Below, piece after piece: positions 40,611 to 50,000 of a DNA stretch of 64,000 nt (the first letter of the stretch is position 1; every line of letters starts with the position of its first letter). The stretch is from Microbacterium sp. MYb72 (GTDB taxonomy: Bacteria > Actinomycetota > Actinomycetes > Actinomycetales > Microbacteriaceae). The notes beneath the pieces are model-generated. The model saw nothing but the letters and a program-made list of their open reading frames with translations, had not been told where the DNA came from and made no database searches. The position numbers and the translations under genes are program-made. The stretch lies in NCBI RefSeq assembly GCF_002979415.1, contig NZ_PCOT01000008.1, positions 81,251-145,250 on the forward strand, written 5' to 3'.

Positions 40611-43256
40611 TCAGCCGGCCGGGGTGAGCACGAGGGTGTTCACGGTCGCGGCATCCACCGCCTTCGGGGAGAAGGCCCAGGGCTTCTGCACACCTGCGGC
40701 CCAGTCGGCGGTCTGGTCGGTGTAGTGCGCGTCGAAGGCATGGCCGGATGCTCCGGTCAGGTGGATCCACGTCGAGGAGTCGAAGTCGGAGAGGTCGATC
40801 ACCATGCGCATCGACGGCACGGTGGTCGTGGCGTAGGAGGTGCCGAGCTTCCAGCCGGTCGCGTTCACGACGGACCCTCCGCCGCCGACGGGGTAGGGCC
40901 CGCGGTTGAAGAGCCACTCGATCGGGGCGATGCCGGAGGAGCCGAACGTGGAGGTGGCGAGGCTGAGCGCGTGCAGGTCGCCCCAGTTCCACCGGGAGAC
41001 GTCGTCGCCCTGCAGCCCGGCGAGCTCGTCGTAGGCCTCCTCGGCGGAGAGGGCCAGCATCTCGTCCATGCCGTCGACCTTCAGCTGAGGGTTCGTCCAC
41101 AGCGGGTCCGCGGGGTCGTCGAGCAGGGCGGCGACGACGGTGAACAGGCGCCCCTGGCCGTCGATCGGCAGCGGCTGCTCACGCTCGCCGAAGATGTTCT
41201 GCACGAGGTTCGACCACAGCACGTTCGCGTACGCGGCGGCGGCGGAGGTGGCGTCGTTCTGGGCGTCCCAGTCGTCCAGCAGCGCCACCGCCTTCTTCGG
41301 ACCCGCTCCCTTCACGTCGACGTCGGCGATCGCGGCCGTCAGGCTCTTCGCGATCCACATCTCGTTGTCCATCTGGATGTCGCGCATGTCGGCAGCCGAC
41401 AGCGGGCCCTCAGCGGCTCGTCGCTCGATCAGATGCGCGATGCGGCCCGCCCGGTAGCCGTAGTCCCAGTCCTTGGTGAGGAAGTGCGCGTAGTCGTCGG
41501 TGACGATCGCGTTGTTGGCCGTGACGATGTACCCCGAGCTCGGGTTGTACGACACCGGCAGCTCCTCGAACGGGATGAATCCGGTCCAGTCGTAGGCGCT
41601 GTCCCAGCCTGGCTGCGGCATCCATCCGTCTCCGGCCCCGCGGATCGGCAGGCGGCCGGGGGCCTGGTAGCCGATGTTGCCCTCGGTGTCGGCGTAGATG
41701 AGGTTCTGCGCCGGCACGTCGAACAGCGATGCCGCACGACGGAAGTCGTCGAAGTCCTTCGCGGTCGAGAGGGCGAAGATCGCGATCGAAGCCGTGCCGG
41801 GGTCGAGGGCGGTCCAGCGCAGGCTGACGGCGTACTCGGTCTCGCTCGACGGGGCGGATGCCGCGGCGCCGCCCGCGCTCAGAGCGGGGTCGGGGTCGTC
41901 GGCGAGGGCGGTGAAGTCGTCGACCAGCCCGGAGATGATCGGTCCGTGCACGGTGGAGCGGATCTTCAGGGTGACGTCGTCTCCGCCCGCGACCTTGATC
42001 GTCTCGGTGCGCTCCTCGAGGGGCACGAGGGCGCCGTCGCGCCAGTACTGATCGCCGTCGATCTTCTCGATGTACAGGTCGGTGACATCCGTGGTCAGGT
42101 TGGTGAAGCCCCACGCGACCTGCTGGTTGTGCCCGATCACGATGCCGGGGAGTCCGGAGAACGAGAAGCCGCCGACGTCGAAGGGGCAGCTGTCGGTGAC
42201 CTCGGTGCACTTGAGCTGCACCTGGTACCAGACCGAGGGGAGCGCCGAGCCGAGGTGGGGATCGTTCGAGAGCAGCGGGAGGCCGCTCTCGGTGAGGGAG
42301 CCCGACACCACCCACGAGTTCGAGCCGATGCCCTCGCCCACGTCGCCGACGAGGAGGCTGGCGGCCTCGATCACGTCGGACGCCTGCTGCCACTCGATCG
42401 TCGTGCTCGCCCGCTGCACCTCGTCGTCGGCGCCGTCGGAGGTGTAGGCGACGGCATCCGCGTCCGTCCCCACCGCGGGCACCGTCGAGATCTTGGGCAC
42501 GATCACCGGGTTCTCGTCGAAGGGATACGGCGGGTAGAGCTGATCGAGAGCCGACGACACCTCGGCGTCGGTCGCGGATCCGTCGGCGAGCTGGGAGGCG
42601 AGCAGCGCCCGCTCCGTCTCGTCCTCGACGTTGGTGCGGAGGTCCCACGCCATCGCCTTGAGCCAGGCGACCGAGTCGGCGGGGGTCCACGGCTCGGGCG
42701 AGTAGTCGGCGTTCTGCAGACCGAGGACCGCGTACTCGAGGGAGAGCTCGGCGCCGGAGCGCGAGGCGAGGTACGCGTTGACCCCATCGGCGTAGGACTC
42801 GTAGTAGCCGCGGGTGGTGTCGTCCATCGCCTCGACCTCGGCTTCGGCGACCTCGCGCCAGCCGAGGGTGCGGAGGAAGGAGTCGGTGCCCACCTGGGAC
42901 TCCCCGAACATCTCGGCCACGCGGCCGGACGTCACATGGCGGCGGAAGTCCATCTCGAAGAACCGGTCCTGCGCGTGCACGAATCCCTCGGCGTAGAACA
43001 GATCATGCGTCGTGTCCGCCGTGATGGTGGGGATGCCGCGCTCGTCGCGCTGCACGGTGACCTCGGACGCCAGCCCGGTGAGCTCGACCGAGCCGTCGGT
43101 CTGCGGGAAGGAGCGCTGGATCGTCCACGTGAGGAAGAAGGCGGCGGCGACCGCGACGACGACGACGCCGGCGAGGACGAGGAACGCGATGCGCCCGATG
43201 CGGACGGGCAGCGAGGGGCGCGAGGGTGCGGCCGCAGCCGGCGAATCGGTTGTCAT
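40611..43256 (-). CDS. Penicillin-acylase family N-terminal-nucleophile hydrolase
   Basis: 881 residues. One N-terminal membrane helix (about 22-45) acts as signal anchor. The alpha subunit follows, with RDERGIPTITADTTHDLFYAEGF and AQDRFFEMDFRRH. The beta subunit should begin at Ser312 in IGSNSWVVSG, the nucleophile freed by self-cleavage. Conserved SNDPHL and the later NIGYQAPGRLPIR also fit. The family cleaves beta-lactam side chains, acyl-homoserine lactones or other amides; which of these is open. The protein is expected outside the cytoplasmic membrane. Confidence 0.9.
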   Translation of the reverse strand: MTTDSPAAAAPSRPSLPVRIGRIAFLVLAGVVVVAVAAAFFLTWTIQRSFPQTDGSVELTGLASEVTVQRDERGIPTITADTTHDLFYAEGFVHAQDRFFEMDFRRHVTSGRVAEMFGESQVGTDSFLRTLGWREVAEAEVEAMDDTTRGYYESYADGVNAYLASRSGAELSLEYAVLGLQNADYSPEPWTPADSVAWLKAMAWDLRTNVEDETERALLASQLADGSATDAEVSSALDQLYPPYPFDENPVIVPKISTVPAVGTDADAVAYTSDGADDEVQRASTTIEWQQASDVIEAASLLVGDVGEGIGSNSWVVSGSLTESGLPLLSNDPHLGSALPSVWYQVQLKCTEVTDSCPFDVGGFSFSGLPGIVIGHNQQVAWGFTNLTTDVTDLYIEKIDGDQYWRDGALVPLEERTETIKVAGGDDVTLKIRSTVHGPIISGLVDDFTALADDPDPALSAGGAAASAPSSETEYAVSLRWTALDPGTASIAIFALSTAKDFDDFRRAASLFDVPAQNLIYADTEGNIGYQAPGRLPIRGAGDGWMPQPGWDSAYDWTGFIPFEELPVSYNPSSGYIVTANNAIVTDDYAHFLTKDWDYGYRAGRIAHLIERRAAEGPLSAADMRDIQMDNEMWIAKSLTAAIADVDVKGAGPKKAVALLDDWDAQNDATSAAAAYANVLWSNLVQNIFGEREQPLPIDGQGRLFTVVAALLDDPADPLWTNPQLKVDGMDEMLALSAEEAYDELAGLQGDDVSRWNWGDLHALSLATSTFGSSGIAPIEWLFNRGPYPVGGGGSVVNATGWKLGTSYATTTVPSMRMVIDLSDFDSSTWIHLTGASGHAFDAHYTDQTADWAAGVQKPWAFSPKAVDAATVNTLVLTPAG

Positions 43257-43333
43257 CGTCGAGAACTCTTTCGGGTGGCGTCGTGAGACTCAGTCCCACG
43301 AGCCCCAGGACGCGTGTCAGTACGCGTTCTCGC

Positions 43334-43339
43334 ATCATA
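43334..43339 (-). promoter_or_regulatory. -10 box of the acylase gene
   Basis: TATGAT on the minus strand, close to consensus, 77 bp before the ATG at 43256. It would give a leader of about 70 nt. Confidence 0.45.
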
Positions 43340-43363
43340 CCCAGGGCCGGGGCCCTCAGGGAC

Positions 43364-45547
43364 TCACATGAGCTTCGTGGACGCCAGCGCGCGCAGCAGC
43401 TTCTGGTTGAAGCCGATGAGCGGCAGACGCAGCACCAGACCGAGCAGCAGGGCGGGCAGCATGAAGGCGGACAGCCAGCCCAGCGACACCCAGAAGTCGT
43501 TGTGGTAGATGCCGGCGATCGCGGAGCGCATCGCGTTGACGGCGTGCGTCGCGGGAAGGAACGGGCTGATGTTCTGGAACCACTGCGGGAGCACCTGCAG
43601 CGGGTAGGCGCCACCGGAACTGGAGATCTGCACGACGAGCATCAGCACGGCCAGCGCCTTCCCCGCGTTCCCGAACGTCACCACGAACGTGTAGACGATC
43701 AGGGTGAACACCAGCGACATCACCCATCCGGTCAGGATGAGCAGGAACGGATGCTTCGGCTCCACCTGAGTGAAAAGCACGCTGCCGAGGCACACCAGAG
43801 AGCTCTGCAGGAACCCGACGACCGCGAAGATGCCGAACCGGCCGAGATACGTCTGGGTGGGGGAGAGCGCCGGCAGGCCGGAGCCCTCGCCACGGGGAGG
43901 GTCGACGCGGATCGACACCGAGATCAGCAGCGCTCCGACCCACAGTGCGAGGGTCGTGTAGAGCGGAGTCATGGCGGCGCCGAAGCTCACGACCGAGTAG
44001 ACGGGCACCCGCTTGAGCTCGACGGGCTCGGCGAGATGGGTGGCGAGCGCATGCGGGTCCGCGCCGATCAGCGCGGTGAGCTCACTGAGGTCGCCGGTGT
44101 CGATGGCCTTCGTCAGCGCGGCGGCGAGAGCGTCGAACCGATCGGCGGTCTCGGTGAGCGAGCCCGAGATCTCGGTCGTCAACGACTCGGCGTTCGTCAG
44201 CGCCGTGCGCAGCGAGTCCGAGCCGGAGAGCGAGTCGGCCACGGAGGAGAGATCGGACTCGATCGAGTCGATGCTGCCGCCGATGGTCGAGAGGGTGTCG
44301 GCGAGGGCGTCGAGCTTCGGCCGCAGGCTGCCCGTGTACGCGTTCCGCGCATCCTCCACGGCCGCTTTCGCGCTCGCGATCAGCGCCGTGATCTCCTGGT
44401 GCCGGCCCTGGACGTCGGCGTTCGTGTCGGTGATGTCCGTCGCGGTCTGCACGAGGCTGTCGTGCAGGTCCTGCTGCCGGACGATGGCGGCCTCGATCCG
44501 CGATACGGCGCGGTCGAACTCGTCCAGCGTCGCCGGGGGCAGCTGCGGACGGACGTCGTTCACGAGGGTGTCGTGCAGGGCCTGGTACTGGTCGATCTGC
44601 GTCTGGACCCGCGTCGCGACGGCGCCGACGGCCCCGGCGGCGTCGCCCGACTGGGTGCTCATCGACGCGAACACGTCGTCGATGCTGTCTGCGACGGCCT
44701 GGTAGCTGTCGGCCGTGCCGGACAGGGCGGCGCCGAGCGATGACGTGGTGGATGTGAGGACGTCTTTCAGCGTTCGGGCGGCATCCGTTCCGCCGCCCAG
44801 TGCGCCGGTCGCGTCGTGGAGCGCGTCACCGGATGCCGTCGCCAGCGCCGATGCGCTGTCGACCAGCGGCCGGCTCGAGGCGATCAGGGAGGTGAACATG
44901 TCGGCCGTCGCCGACCCGGAACGCATCTGCGCGGCGACCTGGCTGACGTGGGCCTGCAGCCGGGACAGCATCGCCTGGGTGTCGGCGTCGTCGAGGTAGC
45001 CGGAGAGCGACGTGATGATGTTCAGCGCGGCCTCGCTGAGGGTCTCCGTGAACACCTCGTTGATGCTCGTCGTGACCTCCCCCGCGCCCTGCTCGGTGAT
45101 CTTCGGGGCGAGGGCGTTCTTCTTCTCGTTCGTGTAGTACTCGATCGAGGTGCGCTCGGAGCCGTTCGAGTAGAACGTCATCATGTCGGCGCTGAAGCTC
45201 GGCGGGAGCACGATCGCGGCGTAGTACTCGCCCGACTTCGCGCCGTCGATCGCCTTGTCCTCCGAGGTGATCACCCAGTTCAGATCGTCGTTCGCCCGCA
45301 GCGCCGACAGCACCTGCTCGCCGACGTTGATGCGGAGCGGGATGAGATCGCTCTGATACCCGTCATCGGTGTTCGCGACGGCGACGGTGAGGTTCTTGGT
45401 GTTGTCGAACGGGTTCCAGCTCGCGATCACGTTGAACCAGGTGAACAGCGAGGGGATGACGACGAGGCCGAACAGCACGATGACCGTCATGACGTTGCTC
45501 GTCGCCCGTCGCAGGTCGAACAGGAAGACGCTCAGGATGTTCTTCAC
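43364..45547 (-). CDS. YhgE/Pip-family membrane protein 2
   Basis: 727 residues. An N-terminal helix (TVIVLFGLVVIPSLFTWFNV) is followed by ASWNPFDNTKNLTVAVANTDDGY, the YhgE/Pip signature, then about 400 residues of extracytoplasmic helical coiled region, and five or six C-terminal helices like an ABC-2 permease (YLGRFGIFAVVGFLQSSLVCLGS, GGAYPLQVLPQWFQNISPFLPATHAVNAMR). Relatives serve as a phage receptor in Lactococcus or with type VII secretion; the biochemical role is unknown. Its ATG overlaps the stop of the larger paralogue (ATGA), so the two are made together and may form a heteromer. Confidence 0.88.
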   Translation of the reverse strand: MKNILSVFLFDLRRATSNVMTVIVLFGLVVIPSLFTWFNVIASWNPFDNTKNLTVAVANTDDGYQSDLIPLRINVGEQVLSALRANDDLNWVITSEDKAIDGAKSGEYYAAIVLPPSFSADMMTFYSNGSERTSIEYYTNEKKNALAPKITEQGAGEVTTSINEVFTETLSEAALNIITSLSGYLDDADTQAMLSRLQAHVSQVAAQMRSGSATADMFTSLIASSRPLVDSASALATASGDALHDATGALGGGTDAARTLKDVLTSTTSSLGAALSGTADSYQAVADSIDDVFASMSTQSGDAAGAVGAVATRVQTQIDQYQALHDTLVNDVRPQLPPATLDEFDRAVSRIEAAIVRQQDLHDSLVQTATDITDTNADVQGRHQEITALIASAKAAVEDARNAYTGSLRPKLDALADTLSTIGGSIDSIESDLSSVADSLSGSDSLRTALTNAESLTTEISGSLTETADRFDALAAALTKAIDTGDLSELTALIGADPHALATHLAEPVELKRVPVYSVVSFGAAMTPLYTTLALWVGALLISVSIRVDPPRGEGSGLPALSPTQTYLGRFGIFAVVGFLQSSLVCLGSVLFTQVEPKHPFLLILTGWVMSLVFTLIVYTFVVTFGNAGKALAVLMLVVQISSSGGAYPLQVLPQWFQNISPFLPATHAVNAMRSAIAGIYHNDFWVSLGWLSAFMLPALLLGLVLRLPLIGFNQKLLRALASTKLM

Positions 45548-48405
45548 TTGTCGTCCTCACCTTCTTGCGCGTCGTGGCCGGTCTCCGGCGGGTCCGTCTT
45601 CTCGGCGTCGATCGGTCCGGCATCCGTGTCGGTCTGCACGGGCTCCGCGTCCGCGTCGGCTTCTGTCTCTGCCTGTGCGTCGAGCACCTCGGTGTGGGGG
45701 GCCCCGGTGTCGGGGTCGCGATCGACGTCGTCGGCGATGAACAGCTCCTCCAGGACGGCCGTGTCGTCGGCCGCGTCATCGACGACGGCATCCGGCCGCT
45801 CCAGCACGGCGGTGCGAGCGGGTGAGGCCTCTGCGCCCGCGTGGGGGACGGCGTCGGCCAGCAGGAGCGCCCCGCGGCCGTTCTCGACGACCAGAGCCTC
45901 GCGCAGGTCGGTCTCGGGCAGGTCGGCCACCTCGGCGGCCTGATGGATGCTCTGCTTGACGTACTCCAGCGTCACCAGGAAGGCGATGAGGATCAGGCAC
46001 CACAGCGCGCCCAGGCCGAGCATCGTCGCCTTCGCGCCGGGGGTGAGCCACGCGGCGAGGCCGAGAAGGGCCATCCCTCCGACGCCGACGATCAGCGTGA
46101 GGCGCAGCACCGTCGGGTACCGATCGGTGAACCGCCGGGCGCGCTGCGCGACCTCCGCGCGGTAGCCGTCGCCGTCGGTCAGGGCGCGGATGATCTCCGG
46201 CGTGCGCCGGCGGCCGGTGATCTGCACGTCCTCGCTCACGAACAGCTGGCTCTCGGCGAGGCGGGTGTTGAACAGCAGCGCGAAGTTGCCCAGCCGGCGG
46301 CGCAGGAACAGCCCGAGCACGAAGGCCAGTGCGACGAAGACGGCCAGCGCTCCCATGAACCGCCAGTAGTGGCCGCCGTAGAAGCCGCTGATGGTCTCGC
46401 GCAGTGCGTCGATGCCGTAGGTGAACGGCAGGAACGGATACAGCCCGCGGAAGAAGTCCGGCATCATCTCGATCGGGTACAGCCCCGATGCGCCAGGGAT
46501 CTGGAAGATCACCAGCAGGATGCACAGGCCCTTGCCGACGATGCCGAAGCACACGGACAGCGCGTAGATGATGCTGAGGTAGGCCAGGCCGATCAGCACG
46601 CCGGTCCCGACGAAGGCGAACGGGTTCGCGGTCTGCACGCCGATGACGAGGTTGCCCACGCACACGAGCACGGCCTGGAACACGGCGATCGAGGCCAGCA
46701 GCATCCAGCGCCCGAGGTACGCCTGCCGCACCGAGACCCCCTCGACCCCTTCGGTGTCGACCTCGAGCCGCATGATGACCATCAGCACGAACGCGCCGAT
46801 CCACAGCGACAGGTTGGTGAACAGTGCGGCCATGGCCGATCCGTATGACTTCGTCGGGAACAGCACGTTCTCCTCGACCTCGACGGGTGAGGCCATGAAC
46901 CGGGCGATCTGGTCGGCGTCCAGTCCGCTGATCGTGCTGAGCCGGTTCCAGATGTCGGCGGCGCTGAGCGCCAGGATGTCGGTGCGCACCCCGCCGAGAC
47001 CGGACTGCGCGGCGGCGAGGTTGTCGTCGAGAGCGGTGAGCGCCGCGGTGGTCGACGTGAGCTGGGTCTTGAGGCCGGCGAGCAGGCCCTGCGCCTGCGT
47101 CAGCTGGGTGCGCTGGGCGCCCAGAGCGGCCGAGAAGGAATCCGCGCTGGACGACAGGACCGACATCGCGTGGTTGAGCTGAGGGATGCTCTGCGTGAGG
47201 GCATCCCGGATGGCGCCGGCCGAGGTCGCCGCCGTGCCGACGGCAGCATCGACAGCATCCGCTGAGGCCGTGACGGAGTCGATCGTGGAGGAGACGTCGG
47301 TGTTCAGCTGCTTCAGCTGTGCGAGCACCTGCGCGTCTGCGGTGTTGCGCTCCTGCAGGGCGGAGATCGCCTCGCTCAGCCGCTGGGCGGCGTCGGATCC
47401 CGGGGTGGTGGCGTCGAGCGCAGCCTGGAGTTCGTCGAGGGCCTTGGCGTTGGAGTCGATGACCGCGGAGAGGTCGCTGATCGCCCCGCCCACCGCGACG
47501 TTCGCCTTGTGCAGGCCCGTCGACAGCGTGGCGATCGAGGTGTTCATCTTCGATGACGCGTCGGCGAGCAGGGTGGCGCCGGAGACGTAGGCGGAGGTCA
47601 CCTCATCGGTGAAGGCGAGGAGCTCCTGCTGCGCCTCTGCGGCGATCTTCTGCGCCTGGGCGACGGCGCTCTGCACCTCTCCGAGGGTCTTGTCGACATC
47701 GCGCAGCGCGACCGCGGCGCTGTCGATTCCGGACTGGGCGCCGGTCAGGCCGGTCTGCAGCTCCGTGATGCGCTGGCGGGCGGTGTCGACCTTGCCGACG
47801 GCGTCGTCGAGGGCCGCGACCGTCCCGTCGCGTGCATCCCCGAGCCTGGCCTCGGCGTCTCCTCCCGCGTTCTTCAGCTGCTCGGTGACGGCCTCGGCGA
47901 CGACGGACACGAAGGTGCTGTTGATCTGGGTGTCGAGCGTCGAGGCGCCGACATCGGTGATCTTCGGGGCGATCGCGTTCGCCTTCTCGTTGACGAAGTA
48001 CTGCAGAGCGGGGCGGTGGAAGTCGCCGGTGGTGATGCTGACGAAGTCGCGGCTGAAGTCCGCGGGGATGATGATCGCCGCGTAGCTCTTCCCGCTCCGG
48101 ACGGCATCCATGGCCTCGTCCTCGTCGACGAACTCCCACCCCAGCTGGTCGTTCTCCTTGAGCTGGCCGACGAGCTCGCCACCGACGTCGATGTGTCCGG
48201 TGAGGTCGGAGGTCGCGCCCTCGTCCTGATTGACGATCGCGACGGAGACGTTCTGCGTGTTCGAGTACGGGTCCCAGAAGGCGATGATGTTGAACCACGC
48301 GTAGAGGGACGGCGTGACGATCACGCCGACGATGATGATCCACGCCTTGCTCACGCGTGCGATGCGGCGGACGTCGCGCCGGAAGACGCTCAGCGAGTTG
48401 TGCAT
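45544..48405 (-). CDS. YhgE/Pip-family membrane protein 1
   Basis: 953 residues. The start ATG 48405 has GGAGGGGG 4 nt upstream; 16 further codons upstream are open but unsupported. Layout matches the paralogue downstream: one helix (KAWIIIVGVIVTPSLYAWFNI), FWDPYSNTQNVSVAIVNQDEG, a long helical extracytoplasmic region (about 190-560), and an ABC-2-like C-terminal bundle with PGASGLYPIEMMPDFFRGLYPFLP. It then adds two more helices and an acidic cytoplasmic tail of about 110 residues rich in Asp, Glu and Ala. It lies 58 bp after the TetR gene on the same strand. Confidence 0.88.
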   Translation of the reverse strand: MHNSLSVFRRDVRRIARVSKAWIIIVGVIVTPSLYAWFNIIAFWDPYSNTQNVSVAIVNQDEGATSDLTGHIDVGGELVGQLKENDQLGWEFVDEDEAMDAVRSGKSYAAIIIPADFSRDFVSITTGDFHRPALQYFVNEKANAIAPKITDVGASTLDTQINSTFVSVVAEAVTEQLKNAGGDAEARLGDARDGTVAALDDAVGKVDTARQRITELQTGLTGAQSGIDSAAVALRDVDKTLGEVQSAVAQAQKIAAEAQQELLAFTDEVTSAYVSGATLLADASSKMNTSIATLSTGLHKANVAVGGAISDLSAVIDSNAKALDELQAALDATTPGSDAAQRLSEAISALQERNTADAQVLAQLKQLNTDVSSTIDSVTASADAVDAAVGTAATSAGAIRDALTQSIPQLNHAMSVLSSSADSFSAALGAQRTQLTQAQGLLAGLKTQLTSTTAALTALDDNLAAAQSGLGGVRTDILALSAADIWNRLSTISGLDADQIARFMASPVEVEENVLFPTKSYGSAMAALFTNLSLWIGAFVLMVIMRLEVDTEGVEGVSVRQAYLGRWMLLASIAVFQAVLVCVGNLVIGVQTANPFAFVGTGVLIGLAYLSIIYALSVCFGIVGKGLCILLVIFQIPGASGLYPIEMMPDFFRGLYPFLPFTYGIDALRETISGFYGGHYWRFMGALAVFVALAFVLGLFLRRRLGNFALLFNTRLAESQLFVSEDVQITGRRRTPEIIRALTDGDGYRAEVAQRARRFTDRYPTVLRLTLIVGVGGMALLGLAAWLTPGAKATMLGLGALWCLILIAFLVTLEYVKQSIHQAAEVADLPETDLREALVVENGRGALLLADAVPHAGAEASPARTAVLERPDAVVDDAADDTAVLEELFIADDVDRDPDTGAPHTEVLDAQAETEADADAEPVQTDTDAGPIDAEKTDPPETGHDAQEGEDDK

Positions 48406-48463
48406 CGTGCCCCCTCCGGCGCGCTCATCGTCGTGTCGAGCGCAGTTCTCCACGTGACATCTC

Positions 48464-49084
48464 TCATGATGGGGCCTCTGTCGTGATGATGTCGGGATGA
48501 GCGGCGAGCAGGGCGTCGACCTCTCGCCAGGAGAGCCCGGCGATGCTGAGGACGGCGCGGACGGCGAGGTTCGATGCGCCCTCGCTCGCGGCGTCCGTGC
48601 GGGCGATCGCCGTGCGGGCGGTCTCCTCGATCAGCCGCGCGAGGGTGGGGGCGGCGAGGTCGGTGCGGAAGCTCCCGTCTTCCTGGCCCCGTGTCACGAG
48701 GTTCGCGACCGTGCGGCGCAGCGGGACGAGGGCGTCGGCGGTGTGCTCGACGTGGGCCTCGTCGAGGGCGAGCGCCGCGGCGACCTGCACGTGCGCGGCC
48801 TCGCGCCAGAGGCGGGCGGCGAGACGGGCGAGGGCGATGCGGCAGTCGGGGTCCGAGACCGATTCGGCGATCGCGTTGAACCGCTGGGCGCCGCTGGAGA
48901 TGATCTCGCGGATCAGGGCGTCGCGGTCGTCGAAGTGCCCGTAGAGGGTGCGACGCGAGAGGCCGGCGCTCCGGGCGATCACGTCGACGGAGGCGTGCGG
49001 GTCGCCCGCCAGCGTCGAGCGGGCGGCGTCCAGGATGCCGGCGCGGTTCTCCACGGCATCGCGGCGGGGTGCACGGGTGGTCAT
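48464..49084 (-). CDS. TetR-family regulator
   Basis: 206 residues. The DNA-binding head reads RAGILDAARSTLAGDPHASVDVIARSAGLSRRTLYGHFDDRDALI, with recognition helix SRRTLYGHF. The C-terminal domain is divergent, as usual. It is first in line with the two YhgE/Pip genes and is preceded by an inverted repeat that overlaps its own -10 box, so it probably represses the whole unit. The ATG at 49084 follows TACGAT by 6 nt (leaderless); longer upstream frames are unsupported. Confidence 0.9.
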   Translation of the reverse strand: MTTRAPRRDAVENRAGILDAARSTLAGDPHASVDVIARSAGLSRRTLYGHFDDRDALIREIISSGAQRFNAIAESVSDPDCRIALARLAARLWREAAHVQVAAALALDEAHVEHTADALVPLRRTVANLVTRGQEDGSFRTDLAAPTLARLIEETARTAIARTDAASEGASNLAVRAVLSIAGLSWREVDALLAAHPDIITTEAPS

Positions 49085-49090
49085 GTCACT

Positions 49091-49125
49091 ATCGTAACTT
49101 ATAGTGCACAGTGTTGTGCAAGTTA
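49091..49125. promoter_or_regulatory. TetR promoter and operator
   Basis: TACGAT (49091-49096, minus) is a -10 box 6 nt before the tetR ATG. Overlapping it, TAACTT (49095-49100) and AAGTTA (49120-49125) are inverted arms, with a second, inner near-repeat GTGCAC / TTGTGCAA. TTGCAC on the minus strand can serve as -35. Autorepression is the expected use. Confidence 0.65.
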
Positions 49126-49141
49126 ATGGGGTGGACTCACA

Positions 49142-49185
49142 GGCAGTCAGTTCTGACGGGTCAACGGTATCGGGGCAGTCAGTTC
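49142..49185 (+). repeat. Direct repeat upstream of the response-regulator operon
   Basis: GGCAGTCAGTTC occurs at 49142-49153 and 49174-49185, 32 bp apart (about three helical turns), so a protein could contact both on one DNA face. It lies in the 280-bp gap 49085-49364, in which I see no gene. It is a candidate site for the response regulator itself. Confidence 0.5.
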
Positions 49186-49307
49186 GAGGGGTGCCGAGCG
49201 TGGCGCCGTGCCACAGTGAGAGGGCACGTCGGGCGAAGGATCCTCGAGCCGAGGGGCGACGATCCCGCTTTGATATATCGCCGTGGCGGAGCGGCATCCG
49301 AATGCGG

Positions 49308-49313
49308 TAGCTT
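49308..49313 (+). promoter_or_regulatory. Candidate -10 box of the second two-component operon
   Basis: TAGCTT within GGTAGCTTCCCC, 51 bp before the ATG, resembles the TAGCTTTCCC of the pilus promoters. The ribosome site GGGGAG lies at 49350-49355. Confidence 0.4.
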
Positions 49314-49364
49314 CCCCGTGGGGGGGCGTAGTGCCGCACGCATCCACCTGGGGAGTTCGAGAGC

Positions 49365-50000
49365 ATGAAAGCGCGCATCGCCATCATCGACGACCACCCG
49401 GCGGTGGCCCTGGGGGTCACGGCGATCATCAACTCCCATCCCGACCTCCACGTCGTCGCCAGCGCATCCACCGCGGCCGCCGTGCTCGCGCGGGGCGGGA
49501 GACTCGACCTGATCCTGCTCGACCTCCAGCTCGCCGACGGCTCCACGCCGGCCGAGAACATGCGCCTGCTCTCCCGCACCGGGGCTCCTGTCCTCGCCTA
49601 CACCAGCGGCGAGCAGCCGCGGCTCGTGCGCGAGGCGGCGAAGGCGGGCGTCGCGGGGATGATCCGCAAGTCGGAGGTGCCGGTCGCGCTGGTGCGCTCG
49701 GTGCTCACGGTGCTGAGCGGGGGCCAGGTGGCGACCCCCGACTGGGCGGCCGCTCTCGTCGAGGACCGTGCGTTCGTCAGCGCCCATCTGAGCGCCAGGG
49801 AGGCGGAGGTCCTCGCGCTCTACGCCTCGGGTGAGACCGCGGATCGCGTCAGCGCGGCGCTCTTCATCTCCCGCGACACGGTGCTCGACCACATCCGCCG
49901 CATCCGCACGAAGTACGCATCCGTCGACCGTGCGGCGCCGACCAAGGTCGACCTCTTCCGCCGCGCCGTCGAAGACGGCCTGGTCGAGCGGGACGGCTGA
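49365..50000 (+). CDS. Response regulator, NarL/LuxR-like
   Basis: 211 residues. The receiver has the acidic pair in IIDDHP, phospho-acceptor Asp53 in LILLDLQLADGS, Thr in LAYTSGE and Lys in MIRKSEV. The C-terminal helix-turn-helix is SAREAEVLALYASGETADRV and ISRDTVLDHIRRIRTKYASVDR, a slightly divergent LuxR type. Its TGA overlaps the kinase ATG (TGATG). It is probably autoregulated through the direct repeats upstream. Confidence 0.9.
   Translation: MKARIAIIDDHPAVALGVTAIINSHPDLHVVASASTAAAVLARGGRLDLILLDLQLADGSTPAENMRLLSRTGAPVLAYTSGEQPRLVREAAKAGVAGMIRKSEVPVALVRSVLTVLSGGQVATPDWAAALVEDRAFVSAHLSAREAEVLALYASGETADRVSAALFISRDTVLDHIRRIRTKYASVDRAAPTKVDLFRRAVEDGLVERDG

Noticed and set aside
40611..43256. 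Beta-lactam resistance gene
   Set aside because: The penicillin-acylase family name reflects fold only; members act on many amides and there is no beta-lactamase motif.
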